A DNA stretch of 52,743 bases from Gammaproteobacteria bacterium (GCA_009842505.1 VYFG01000036.1:1-52743); one strand, 5' to 3'. Positions 45,253 to 52,743 are shown, counted from the first letter of the stretch. Program-made: numbers and translations. Notes: generated by a model not told the origin, from the sequence alone.

Positions 45253-46239
45253 TCAGCGGAGAAAGGAGGCGGGAAGCACGGAAATCTGTTTGTCCGCGGT
45301 TCTGCCGGCCGGAGTTGTACTCCCGTTGTGCGCCAGGGGATGCCAATTCGAGGCCAGTTCGATGAAGGCCGCACAGGCCGGATTGATATAGCCGTTGCGG
45401 TGCCAGATCAGGCTGACGGCATGTTGCGGCAGGTCGATCTCCAGTTTGATCGAGTGCAGATTGCTCCGGTTGTCGATAATGCTCTTCGGCAGGATGGTTG
45501 CCAGCCTGCCGGACTCGACCAGTTCGAGAATGACGCTGACCGAGTTGGTTTCCATCGCGATCTGCGGGTTGAGCGAATGCTTCTGGCAATATTCGTCAAT
45601 GTGCTGGCGCAAGGCGAAGTCCCGGTTGAGCAGCACCATGGAAACGGGTGAGTGGTCGTGCTTGGTTCTGCTCCGCTGAAACTTCGCAAGCGGATGCTTG
45701 TCCCCCACGGCGATGAACAGCGACTCGTTGAACATGATGCGGGTTTCGAATTCCTGCACATGCTTGTTGTTCGCATCGGGCTTGGTGAACGCGATGCCGA
45801 TGTCGATCGTGTCATCGGTCACGGCCTGTTCGAGGAATTCCTGGGACATCTCGAAGGTCGACAGGATGATTCCGGGATATTGGTGGTGAAAGTTGTCGAT
45901 CAGGTCATAGGTCAGGTGATCGGTGATCGGTGTCCAGCCAAGCCTGAGGGTGCCCCGGCTCAGGTCCTGGACGTCATTGACCGCGCGCGCTCCCGCCTCC
46001 AGTTCGGCACGCGCCCGCTTGGCGAACCCGAGATAGACCTCGCCCGCGTCGGTCAGCCGGACAGTGCGCCCGGGACGGATCAGAAGCCGGGTCTCGAGCA
46101 ACTCCTCGAGCTGCTTGATCTGTTGCGACAGCGAGGGCTGGGAAACATGCAGGACTTCCGCCGCCCGTGAGAAACTGCCATGCTCGACGATGGTGAGGAA
46201 ATACTCAAGCGCCCGCGGAAATACAATTTTTCGGTACAT
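45253..46239 (-). CDS. LysR-family regulator, divergent from the thiocyanate hydrolase operon
   Basis: A 328-residue LysR-type regulator. The winged-helix DNA-binding domain covers about residues 9-67 (FLTIVEHGSFSRAAEVLHVS, then QPSLSQQIKQLEE), followed by a linker helix and a periplasmic-binding-protein-like effector domain from about residue 96. It resembles CynR/CysB-type regulators of small anions. It faces scnB across a 397-base gap holding candidate LysR sites, so it likely controls the scn operon and itself. Thiocyanate, cyanate or a sulfur product as effector is inference. Confidence 0.88.
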   Translation of the reverse strand: MYRKIVFPRALEYFLTIVEHGSFSRAAEVLHVSQPSLSQQIKQLEELLETRLLIRPGRTVRLTDAGEVYLGFAKRARAELEAGARAVNDVQDLSRGTLRLGWTPITDHLTYDLIDNFHHQYPGIILSTFEMSQEFLEQAVTDDTIDIGIAFTKPDANNKHVQEFETRIMFNESLFIAVGDKHPLAKFQRSRTKHDHSPVSMVLLNRDFALRQHIDEYCQKHSLNPQIAMETNSVSVILELVESGRLATILPKSIIDNRSNLHSIKLEIDLPQHAVSLIWHRNGYINPACAAFIELASNWHPLAHNGSTTPAGRTADKQISVLPASFLR

Positions 46240-46347
46240 GGCGGTGATTTATACCCGCCGGGCTGGGGAGTCCTGATGCAGTCTGGAAGGAGGTGTTCCA
46301 GGCATGCCGCGGGCACCCGTGAGACAGCGGGGGTTCATGGTCTGCCG

Positions 46348-46370
46348 TGCTATGATATATTTCTATAGCA
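46348..46370. promoter_or_regulatory. Candidate LysR site (CTAT-N11-ATAG)
   Basis: TGCTAT (46348-46353) and ATAGCA (46365-46370) are separated by 11 bases, giving the T-N11-A pattern of LysR-type sites. It lies about 110 bases before the LysR start and about 270 before scnB. Confidence 0.55.
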
Positions 46371-46433
46371 AATTCAAAACAATTCGAAATATCTTATAAA
46401 ACGTCAATTCGGGGACGTTCCTGAAGTTATAAT

Positions 46434-46460
46434 TTTATCCTATAGGCCCGATAGGATAAA
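46434..46460. promoter_or_regulatory. Perfect 10-bp inverted repeat upstream of scnB
   Basis: TTTATCCTAT and ATAGGATAAA flank AGGCCCG. It lies just before the candidate scn promoter, the usual place for an activator site. A second smaller repeat, AACGTC/GACGTT, lies at 46400-46419. The whole gap 46240-46636 has no gene and is AT-rich. Confidence 0.55.
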
Positions 46461-46465
46461 GTGAC

Positions 46466-46495
46466 TTGATTTGATAGTTTGTTACTCTTTAGAAT
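46466..46495 (+). promoter_or_regulatory. Candidate promoter of the scn operon
   Basis: TTGATT (46466-46471) and TAGAAT (46490-46495) are 18 bases apart, beginning 6 bases after the 10-bp inverted repeat. The transcript would have a leader of about 135 bases before scnB. Confidence 0.4.
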
Positions 46496-46636
46496 TGCTT
46501 TTGCCATGTCAGATTTTTAATTCGATGGCGGTGTTTTCCGCGCAGTGACCGGGACAAAAAACAAGAGTGCCGCTTCGCTGGAAACCAAGCATCGCCGGGC
46601 GTACTAAACCAGCACCGTTGAGGAGATTTTCCGGAC

Positions 46637-47068
46637 ATGCCTTCATCCACCCGAGACAGAATCATGCGGCATCTGGATATTGTGAAGCAATTCCAGCCTT
46701 CCCTGCATACTGAAACCCACGCACCCTCTCCTGATATGGTCGATGACGACCACTATCGTGCCTATACCCGCTCCTCCCATGACCTTGGCGGCGAACCGGA
46801 TATCCCGATTACCTGGGAGGAAAAGGAAGAGGAGATCTGGGAGCACAATACCTTTGTCACCTGCGAGGTTCTGGCCTGGCGGGGAGTCTGGAACGCCGAG
46901 GAAAGGCGGCGTCGCCAAAATGTTGACGTCGGCCAGACCATCTATCTCGGCCTGCCGTATTACGGCCGCTGGCTCATGACCGCGGCCCTGATCCTGGTCG
47001 ACAAGCAATATGTCACCCTGAGCGAGCTTCAGGACAAGATTCACGAGGTGAGGCAACGTTATGAGTAA
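46637..47068 (+). CDS. scnB: Thiocyanate hydrolase beta subunit
   Basis: This 143-residue protein closely resembles Thiobacillus ScnB: HTETHAPSPDM, YTRSSHDLGGE, WEEKEEEIWEHNTFVTCE and VGQTIYLGLPYYGRWL. R90 and R91 in EERRRRQN match the arginines that contact the oxidised cysteines of the cobalt site in the gamma subunit. It corresponds to the N-terminal half of a nitrile hydratase beta chain. It is about 14 residues shorter than the Thiobacillus protein, ending at RQRYE. GAGGAG precedes the ATG. Its end overlaps scnA by 8 bases. The enzyme turns thiocyanate into carbonyl sulfide and ammonia. Confidence 0.95.
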   Translation: MPSSTRDRIMRHLDIVKQFQPSLHTETHAPSPDMVDDDHYRAYTRSSHDLGGEPDIPITWEEKEEEIWEHNTFVTCEVLAWRGVWNAEERRRRQNVDVGQTIYLGLPYYGRWLMTAALILVDKQYVTLSELQDKIHEVRQRYE

Positions 47069-47432
47069 CAAACCGGTTTACGATCGCGAACATCACGTCA
47101 AGAAGGCCACGGGGATCGGTGATCCCCAGTGTTTCACCGGTGAAGCGCCGGCGGCCAAGTTCAAGGTTGGTGACCAGCTCCGGGTCCGTGACCTGCCGGA
47201 TCTGTTCTACACCCGGACCCAGACCTATCTGAGGGGAACGGCGTGCACCGTTTCCGCGGTGGTCTATGAAAGCCCGGCCGCCGAGGACGAATCCTGGGAC
47301 AACACCGACAAGGTCGAATGGTTCTACAGCCTCGTCTTCAAGCAGAGCGATCTGTGGCCCGACTATCCCTCGGCCTTCGGCAACGACACGCTGGAGACGG
47401 AATTGCCGGAACGTTGGTTGGAATCGGCCTAG
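47061..47432 (+). CDS. scnA: Thiocyanate hydrolase alpha subunit
   Basis: A 123-residue protein equivalent to the C-terminal part of a nitrile hydratase beta chain. It contains HHVKKATGIGDPQCF, KFKVGDQLRVRDLPDLFYTRT, ESPAAEDE and NDTLETELPERWLE, which match ScnA of Thiobacillus along the full length. It forms the hetero-oligomer with ScnB and ScnC. It overlaps scnB by 8 bases and lies 59 bases before scnC. Confidence 0.95.
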   Translation: MSNKPVYDREHHVKKATGIGDPQCFTGEAPAAKFKVGDQLRVRDLPDLFYTRTQTYLRGTACTVSAVVYESPAAEDESWDNTDKVEWFYSLVFKQSDLWPDYPSAFGNDTLETELPERWLESA

Positions 47433-47491
47433 GCCCGCGCCGGATTCCGCACTTGCCAGAATTGACGAAATCACTGTTAGAGGAAAGATAA

Positions 47492-48187
47492 ATGTCTGAC
47501 GATCACAAGCATGCGCCAATGGTCGATGAAGTGAGCGAATTCGAAATCCTCGAAATTGCGGTTCGCGAACTTGCCATCGAAAAAGGCCTGTTTACCCAAG
47601 AGGATCACAACAAGTGGACCGAGTACATGCATACGCTCGGGCCGTTGCCGGCGGCGCGCCTTGTAGCCAAGGCCTGGCTTGATCCCGAATTCAAGAAACT
47701 CGCGGTTGAGGATGGCGTCAAGGCCAGCCTTGAGGTGGGGATCGACTGGATCAGGACCATGCCGACACAGTTCGGCACGCCCAGCGACTACTGCAGCTTC
47801 CGCGTCATGGAAGATACTCCGACCCTGAAGCACGTCGTCGTTTGCACCCTTTGCTCCTGCTATCCGCGCCCGATCCTCGGCCAGTCCCCCGAGTGGTATC
47901 GTACGCCGAATTATCGCCGGCGGCTGGTGCGCTGGCCGCGCCAGGTGCTGTCGGAGTTCGGCCTGCAGTTGCCGGAGGATGTGGAGGTCCGGGTGGTTGA
48001 TTCCAACCAGAAGTCCCGCTTCATCGTGCTGCCGGTCCGTCCGGAAGGCACCGAGGGCTGGAACGAGGATCAGCTGACCGAGATCGTCACGCGTGATTGC
48101 CTGATCGGCGTCGCCGTGCCGAAGCCCGGCAAGACCGCGAACGATCCGCGTCCGGTCCGCAAGGCGCTGAAGCCTTACGACCACTAG
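47492..48187 (+). CDS. scnC: Thiocyanate hydrolase gamma (cobalt) subunit
   Basis: A 231-residue catalytic subunit homologous to nitrile hydratase alpha chains. The metal claw is C118-T-L-C121-S-C123; threonine after the first cysteine marks a cobalt rather than iron site, and C121 and C123 should be oxidised to sulfinic and sulfenic acid in the mature enzyme. The following PRPILGQSPEWYR and YRRRLVRWPRQVL segments match ScnC nearly exactly. The N-terminal histidine-rich stretch of the Thiobacillus protein is reduced to DDHKH. AGAGGAAAG precedes the ATG. The P15K-type activator gene follows by 18 bases. Confidence 0.96.
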   Translation: MSDDHKHAPMVDEVSEFEILEIAVRELAIEKGLFTQEDHNKWTEYMHTLGPLPAARLVAKAWLDPEFKKLAVEDGVKASLEVGIDWIRTMPTQFGTPSDYCSFRVMEDTPTLKHVVVCTLCSCYPRPILGQSPEWYRTPNYRRRLVRWPRQVLSEFGLQLPEDVEVRVVDSNQKSRFIVLPVRPEGTEGWNEDQLTEIVTRDCLIGVAVPKPGKTANDPRPVRKALKPYDH

Positions 48188-48205
48188 GCGACACGCCACG
48201 CCATC

Positions 48206-48604
48206 ATGACTTCAATCAATCCCGACAAGATCGTGCTTGACGAGGAAATGCAGGCGCGGAATCTTGACAACTCACCGATCGACCTGCTGGAACAGATCAG
48301 GCAGGAAGGCCGGTGTTGGGAGGACCTGGCACCGAAATGGGGGGTGGACAACCCGGAACCGCCCTGGAAAATCTGGCTGGAGGCTACCTGCGAAGTCCTG
48401 GCAGACCGGAATTGCGCCCTGCCGGCGCTGGAACGCCGGTGGGAGGAGGACGATCTCAGCGAGGAGCTGTACAGGGATGTGCCATTTCCGGAACGGCAGT
48501 TGCTGGCCCTGGCGCACTTGATGATCCGGCGCGGACTGATCGACGAGAAGGAACTGGCGGCACGCACGAAGATCGTGGAAAAGCGCCTGCATATGGCGGA
48601 CTAG
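48206..48604 (+). CDS. Thiocyanate hydrolase activator (P15K type)
   Basis: A 132-residue protein of the nitrile hydratase activator/accessory family, resembling P15K encoded behind scnBAC in Thiobacillus. Its PPWKIWLEATCEVLADR segment and E-R-rich helices fit the beta-homologue accessory proteins that carry or insert cobalt and aid cysteine oxidation in the apoenzyme. The two cysteines (C36 and the one in ALCEV-type position before ADRNC) are not a clear metal motif. It lies 18 bases behind scnC. Confidence 0.85.
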   Translation: MTSINPDKIVLDEEMQARNLDNSPIDLLEQIRQEGRCWEDLAPKWGVDNPEPPWKIWLEATCEVLADRNCALPALERRWEEDDLSEELYRDVPFPERQLLALAHLMIRRGLIDEKELAARTKIVEKRLHMAD

Positions 48605-48645
48605 AGAACTTGAGAGGCTGCACATTTTTCGCGATGACATAACCA

Positions 48646-49524
48646 GTGAATAATCCCGCAAGCGCCAGTGGTGTCCACGTCAATGTCGAAGAGCTTTCGC
48701 ATCGATACACGCCCAAATTGCCCCTGACCTTCGAGGAGGTCAGCTTCCAGGCGGTGCCGGGCGAGGCCCTGACCATCATCGGCCGCTCCGGATGCGGCAA
48801 GTCAACGCTGCTTCAGGTGATCGCGGGATTGATGCCCGGTTCGATCGGCAGGGTCAGTATCAACGACGAGCATGTTATTGAACCCTCCTCGCGGTGGGTC
48901 ATGATGTTCCAGGCCCCCCACCTGTTTCCCTGGATGAACGTTCGCCAGAACGTGGGTGTCGGCCTGCGCTTCGCGAACTGGCCGAAGGACAGGATCAGGG
49001 ACCGTGTCGACGAGGCGCTTGAACTGGTCCACCTGGAAGAATTTGCCGGCAAGAACACCCAGGATCTCTCGGGCGGCCAGCAGCAACGTGTTGCCCTGGC
49101 GCGCTCGCTGGTCATGGAACCGGAAATGCTGCTCCTGGATGAGCCCTTTTCGGCGCTTGATGCCTTCACCCGTGCCTCCCTCCAGCGCGATGTGCGCCAG
49201 ATCGCCAAGCAGCTCGGCATCAACCTGATCCTGGTCACCCACGATATCGACGAAGCCATCCTGATGGCGGACCGCGCCTTGGTGATGGCCGGCGCCCCGG
49301 GCAGGATCGTACATGACTACAAGGTCGACCTTCCGGACCCGCGTGAGCGCAGCGACCCGAAGGTGCAGGAAATGCGTGCCAAGCTGATGAAGGTGTTCCG
49401 CGATGCCGCGGGCGCGCCCCATGATGGCGAGGATGAAGGCGACGAAACGTCAGAAGAGGATGAAACGATGATGAACGACTCGACAAAACTTGAATTTTCA
49501 GGCCGCGAGTACAGCCCAGCCTAG
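48646..49524 (+). CDS. ABC transporter ATPase, nitrate/taurine/thiocyanate type
   Basis: A 292-residue ATPase of the SsuB/TauB/NrtD group. Walker A is GRSGCGKST, the signature LSGGQQQRVALARSL, Walker B LLLDEPFSALD, and the switch histidine lies in VTHDIDEA. The C-terminus carries an unusual acidic extension of about 35 residues rich in E and D. It starts at GTG, 41 bases after the activator gene, with no strong ribosome site. Its partners are the binding protein and permease that follow. Given its place in the scn operon, thiocyanate is the likely cargo. Confidence 0.9.
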   Translation: MNNPASASGVHVNVEELSHRYTPKLPLTFEEVSFQAVPGEALTIIGRSGCGKSTLLQVIAGLMPGSIGRVSINDEHVIEPSSRWVMMFQAPHLFPWMNVRQNVGVGLRFANWPKDRIRDRVDEALELVHLEEFAGKNTQDLSGGQQQRVALARSLVMEPEMLLLDEPFSALDAFTRASLQRDVRQIAKQLGINLILVTHDIDEAILMADRALVMAGAPGRIVHDYKVDLPDPRERSDPKVQEMRAKLMKVFRDAAGAPHDGEDEGDETSEEDETMMNDSTKLEFSGREYSPA

Positions 49525-49581
49525 CCTAGCTGGTCCAGGGCGGCTTCCGGCCGCCGAATTTGACACTACGGAGGAACGAGA

Positions 49582-50874
49582 ATGACAGACATGAAAAAAA
49601 TCTATACGAAGTACGGCGATGGCATCCATGACCCGAATCTCTGCATCGAGTGCGACCCCACCTTCAAGGGGATCCTGGGGTCTGCCGTCAATCGCCGGGA
49701 AGTGCTGCAGCTGGGTGCGGCCGCGGCCGCGGCCGGGTTCACCCTGCCCAGGCCCAGCCTGGCGCAGCAGGACAACTGGGACCCGGTGGTCAAGATCGGA
49801 TACATCCCGATTACGGACTCGGCTGCGTTGCTGGTTGCCCACGAACTCGGATACCTGAAGGAAGAGGGTATCGATTCGGTACGCCCGACGCTGATCCGGG
49901 GCTGGTCGCCGCTGGTGGAAGCCTTCGCCTCCTACCGCTTCAATCTGACCCACATGCTGATACCGATTCCGATCTGGATGAGGTACAACAACGATTACCC
50001 GGTCAAGATCACCGCCTGGGACCACACCAACGGTTCCGCAATCGTGGTGGGCAAGAATACCGGCATCAATTCGCCGGCTGATTTCGGCGGCAAGCAGTTC
50101 GCGATGCCGTACTGGTATTCCATCCACAACATCGTCTCCCAGCGCCTGTTGCGCGATGCCGGTATCACACCGGTGATCCGTCCCCAGGATGCCGAACTCG
50201 GACCGAACGAGTGCAATTTCCTGGTGCTACCGCCGCCGTCCATGCCGCCGGCACTGGCCGCCGGCACGATCGACGGTTACTGTGTTGCCGAACCCTTCAA
50301 TGCCCTGGGCGAACTCAAGGCGGGCGGCAAGGTGCTTCGGTTCACCGGCGACGTCTGGAAGGGCCATCCCTGCTGCGTGGTCGTCATGCACGAGGAGAAC
50401 ACGATGGATCCGGACCGGGCCGCATGGGCGCAGGGCATCCACAATGCCGTGGTCAGGGCGCAGATCACGCTGGCCGAAAACCGTCAGGAAATGGCGGTGA
50501 TGCTGTCACGGGACGGCCAGAAGTACCTGCCGTTCCCGAAGGAGGTCATCGAGCGCGCAATGATGTTCTACGATCCCGCCTACTACAACAATCCGCTTGC
50601 CATCAAGCATCCCGAGTGGGGCATGGACCGGATCAACTTCCAGGCCTGGCCGTACCGTTCGGCGACCGAACTCGTGGTCAATGACCTGAAGAAGACGGTC
50701 GTTACCGGTGACGATGCATTCCTGGACGGCCTGTCGCCGGAAATGGTGGCCGACGATCTGGTGAATTACGAGTTCATCAAGAATTCACTCGAAGCCAATC
50801 CGAAATGGCGCAACGATGTCAGCGTGCCGAAAGGGGATGATCCCTATACGCGGGTGGAAGTCGTCCAACTCTAG
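49582..50874 (+). CDS. Tat-exported substrate-binding protein, ABC anion importer
   Basis: A 430-residue binding protein of the NrtA/CmpA/SsuA group, which binds small anions such as nitrate, bicarbonate or sulfonates. A twin-arginine motif (NRREVLQLG, R38-R39) and hydrophobic stretch to about residue 61 direct it to the Tat system. The binding domain starts near VVKIGYIPITDSAALLVA. Before the Tat motif is a 36-residue n-region containing CIEC (C21, C24), which is odd. GGAGG lies before the ATG. It should deliver its anion, probably thiocyanate, to the permease. Confidence 0.88.
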   Translation: MTDMKKIYTKYGDGIHDPNLCIECDPTFKGILGSAVNRREVLQLGAAAAAAGFTLPRPSLAQQDNWDPVVKIGYIPITDSAALLVAHELGYLKEEGIDSVRPTLIRGWSPLVEAFASYRFNLTHMLIPIPIWMRYNNDYPVKITAWDHTNGSAIVVGKNTGINSPADFGGKQFAMPYWYSIHNIVSQRLLRDAGITPVIRPQDAELGPNECNFLVLPPPSMPPALAAGTIDGYCVAEPFNALGELKAGGKVLRFTGDVWKGHPCCVVVMHEENTMDPDRAAWAQGIHNAVVRAQITLAENRQEMAVMLSRDGQKYLPFPKEVIERAMMFYDPAYYNNPLAIKHPEWGMDRINFQAWPYRSATELVVNDLKKTVVTGDDAFLDGLSPEMVADDLVNYEFIKNSLEANPKWRNDVSVPKGDDPYTRVEVVQL

Positions 50875-50914
50875 GCGCTTCCAGGTCGCGACGGCATAGA
50901 ACCGGAATCCGGAT

Positions 50915-51721
50915 ATGGCAGAGAAGAGCCAGTCGCAGGTCTGGATCAGAAAGTTCGGCCTCAAGTTGTTCAACTGGGTGGCCGGACTGCTGATCCTGTT
51001 CCTGCTTTGGTTGTTGGGTGGCTACCTGATCTACCTCAACCCCGACACGACGCATTTTTCGGATTTCGGGCCGATCCCGACTTTCCAGGCCTTCCCGCTG
51101 CTCTGGGAGGACGGAACGATCCCGAATGCAATCAAGTCCAGTGGCTACCGACTCGGCATCGGGCTTCTGATCGCCATCTGCTGCGGCATTCCGATCGGGA
51201 TCCTGCTGGGACGGAGCCGCACCTTCCGTGAACTGAGCAATTCGCCGTTCCAGTTGCTGCGGATGATCAGCCCGCTGTCCTGGGAGCCGATCGCCGTCAT
51301 CGTTTTCGTGACCTGGAACCAGGCGATCATCTTCCTGATCGCGGTGGCCTCGGTCTGGCCGGTTGCTTTTGCAACCGCCGCCGGCCTCGCGAAGGTGGAC
51401 CCGGCCTGGTTCAAGGTTGCCAGGAACCTCGGCGCCAGTTCCTGGCACCGACTGACGCAGATCATCATTCCGGCGATCACGTTCGATATGCTGACGGGTA
51501 TCCGCGCCGCCCTCGGCGTCGCCTGGATCGTACTGGTTCCGGCGGAGTTTCTCGGCGTAACCTCGGGTCTCGGCTATTCCATCGCGGATGCGCGGGAGAC
51601 CCTGTCCTATGATCACCTGACCGCAATGGTGTTGACGATCGGTATCATCGGCTACATTCTGGACAGTTCCTGTGCACTGGCGATCAAGCGATTCAGCTGG
51701 CACAGGGGCGACGAGGCCTGA
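50915..51721 (+). CDS. ABC transporter permease, SsuC/TauC/NrtB type
   Basis: A 268-residue inner-membrane protein with six or more membrane segments and the EAA-type loop with VARNLGASSWHRLTQIIIP, which meets the ATPase. It is the third part of the importer in the scn operon, 40 bases after the binding-protein gene. A small ATGATT/AATCAT hairpin follows its stop. Confidence 0.9.
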   Translation: MAEKSQSQVWIRKFGLKLFNWVAGLLILFLLWLLGGYLIYLNPDTTHFSDFGPIPTFQAFPLLWEDGTIPNAIKSSGYRLGIGLLIAICCGIPIGILLGRSRTFRELSNSPFQLLRMISPLSWEPIAVIVFVTWNQAIIFLIAVASVWPVAFATAAGLAKVDPAWFKVARNLGASSWHRLTQIIIPAITFDMLTGIRAALGVAWIVLVPAEFLGVTSGLGYSIADARETLSYDHLTAMVLTIGIIGYILDSSCALAIKRFSWHRGDEA

Positions 51722-51731
51722 CAAGAAATCA

Positions 51732-51746
51732 ATGATTTACAATCAT
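51732..51746 (+). other. Small hairpin between permease and cbtB
   Basis: ATGATT (51732-51737) and AATCAT (51741-51746) around TAC, followed by CTTTT. It is weak and AT-rich, so at most a poor terminator or a processing site. Confidence 0.3.
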
Positions 51747-51784
51747 CTTTTGATGTAATGACTTAACACAGAGGAGAGACACAA

Positions 51785-51973
51785 ATGAGCAATTCAGCAA
51801 CAACCACCAAGGCAATCAGCGTACCCACAGCCGGCACCCGCGTGCTGACACAGCTGCTGGCGTCGCTCTTTCTGGGTGTAGTGATCATCTATGGTGCGGG
51901 ATTCGCGAATATGAGTGCCGCGCACAATGCTGCGCACGACACCCGTCATGCACAGGGCTTCCCCTGCCATTGA
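51785..51973 (+). CDS. cbtB: CbtB cobalt transporter subunit
   Basis: A 62-residue protein with one membrane helix (about 21-43) and the C-terminal histidine-rich tail HNAAHDTRHAQGFPCH, the hallmark of CbtB proteins predicted to serve cobalt uptake with CbtA. GAGGAGA lies before the ATG. I see no B12 riboswitch upstream, unlike many cbt genes near cobalamin synthesis; its place behind the cobalt enzyme scn suggests it supplies that enzyme. Confidence 0.9.
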   Translation: MSNSATTTKAISVPTAGTRVLTQLLASLFLGVVIIYGAGFANMSAAHNAAHDTRHAQGFPCH

Positions 51974-51998
51974 TTCTCGCTGATCTCAGCCTGGTGAC

Positions 51999-52743
51999 GT
52001 GATTTTCAGAAGAGTAGTCTACTATTCCATTCTCGTTGGGATTGTAGCCGGCATCGTCCTGACGGCAGTTCAGCGCTTTCAGGTCGTGCCGATCATCTTT
52101 GCCGCGGAGGCATTCGAAGGTGCATCGGCAGATGTTGCATCGGGAGGAGGTGACGGCCACGACCACGAACACTGGGGCCCGGAGGACGGTTTCGAACGAA
52201 CCGCATACACCGCGTTTTCCAACGCGCTGACCGCGGTTGGATTCGCGCTGGTGCTGCTGTCCGCGATACTGGTGGCGCAGACCTGGTCACGGGAAAGACC
52301 ATTGCGCCCGACCTGGAAGAGGGCCATTGGCTGGAGCCTGGCGGGATACGCCGTATTCTGGCTGGCGCCCGCGCTTGGTCTGCCGCCGGAAATTCCGCTG
52401 CAGAATGCCGCCGATCTCCAGGACCGCCAGGTCTGGTGGGTGATCTGTGTGGTCTGTACGGCAGCGGGGATTGGAGGGCTTGCTTTCGCCCCGGCTCCCT
52501 GGCGATGGATGGCCCCGCTGGTCATCGCGGTTCCGTACCTGATCGGGGCACCGCATCCGGAAGGTCCCATGTTTCTTGACCAGAGCCCGGAAGCGGCAAA
52601 GGCGCTCGAAGCGCTTGCCGGCCAGTACGTCTATGCCGCAGCCATCGCGAATGCCGTGTTCTGGGCGACGCTGGGTACGCTGGTCACCTGGTCCTGTGTC
52701 CGGATCAACCAGGGTATGGCAGTTGCGGACCGGGATGCATCCG
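51999..52743 (+). CDS. cbtA: CbtA cobalt transporter, partial at window end
   Basis: The frame starts at GTG 51999 and is open to the edge, with at least 248 codons. It has a first membrane helix (VYYSILVGIVAGIVLTAVQRF in outline), a histidine-rich loop (GDGHDHEHWGPEDGFER) and several more helices with ALTAVGFALVLLSAI and WMAPLVIAVPYLIG. These match CbtA, the partner of CbtB. It lies 25 bases after cbtB. The end is cut by the window. The ribosome site is weak. Confidence 0.85.
   Translation, partial: MIFRRVVYYSILVGIVAGIVLTAVQRFQVVPIIFAAEAFEGASADVASGGGDGHDHEHWGPEDGFERTAYTAFSNALTAVGFALVLLSAILVAQTWSRERPLRPTWKRAIGWSLAGYAVFWLAPALGLPPEIPLQNAADLQDRQVWWVICVVCTAAGIGGLAFAPAPWRWMAPLVIAVPYLIGAPHPEGPMFLDQSPEAAKALEALAGQYVYAAAIANAVFWATLGTLVTWSCVRINQGMAVADRDAS

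Noticed and set aside
46496..46636. A cobalamin or cobalt riboswitch in the scn leader
   Set aside because: I looked for the conserved B12-box sequence and nested stems and did not see them. The cbtB leader at 51722-51784 is too short for one.
1..52743. tRNA, rRNA, insertion sequences or prophage genes
   Set aside because: No cloverleaf ending in the usual T-loop pattern, no rRNA segment, and no transposase, integrase or phage structural protein was recognised by reading; a dedicated search could still find something small.

Overview
The window looks like chromosomal DNA of a high-GC gammaproteobacterium. Three blocks support this. The first is tonB-yqgE-ruvX-pyrR-pyrB-pyrX, arranged as in Pseudomonas relatives. 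The second is a Pil-Chp chemosensory cluster that controls type IV pili. The third is a tkt-pgk-fba run. A complete thiocyanate hydrolase locus closely resembling that of Thiobacillus suggests a sulfur-compound-using, possibly chemolithotrophic or mixotrophic bacterium. The lineage is inferred from gene order and protein resemblance recalled from memory; no search was run.

Layout, left to right. 1-547 has no gene and low GC. 548-15243 is mostly housekeeping: an iron-sulfur flavin demethylase-like enzyme (+), folA/thyA/penicillin-binding transpeptidase (-), an agmatinase-family hydrolase, a membrane J-domain protein, DUF924, cysE, a DegP-type protease, and the operon tonB-yqgE-ruvX-pyrR-pyrB-pyrX (-), whose dihydroorotase-like member has lost its metal ligands. 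15454-24176 is the Pil-Chp pathway (pilG, a decayed pilH, pilI, pilJ, a shortened chpA, and a chpC-like gene), followed by an inositol monophosphatase-like gene. 25174-29556 carries the sugar-phosphate genes tkt, pgk and fba. 29649-32312 holds an L,D-transpeptidase and a TPR protein that share a similar C-terminal NTF2-like domain. TerC, MFS and RDD membrane proteins follow.

At about 35137-35329 an otherwise empty 360-base gap holds three DnaA-box sequences around an AT-rich core, a possible replication origin or DnaA-responsive site. A D-amino-acid-oxidase-like flavoprotein comes next. 36848-44148 is one tightly overlapping Mrp/Mnh-type antiporter operon (-) of nine genes: E, F, G, an MbhD-MbhE-MnhB fusion, C, three ND2/4/5-type subunits and an 88-residue membrane protein. 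It has no ordinary fused MrpA, and the fusion gene seems to start at ATA.

44882-52743 is the most interesting part. A LysR regulator with a small unknown partner diverges from an operon encoding thiocyanate hydrolase (scnB, scnA, scnC), its cobalt-centre activator (P15K type), a nitrate/taurine-type ABC importer with a Tat-exported binding protein, and CbtB/CbtA cobalt uptake proteins; cbtA runs off the window. Read as a unit: LysR senses thiocyanate or a product, the ABC system imports the anion, CbtAB supplies cobalt, P15K helps mature the cobalt site, and ScnABC hydrolyses thiocyanate to carbonyl sulfide and ammonia. The enzyme assignment is strong; the transport substrate and the regulation are inference.
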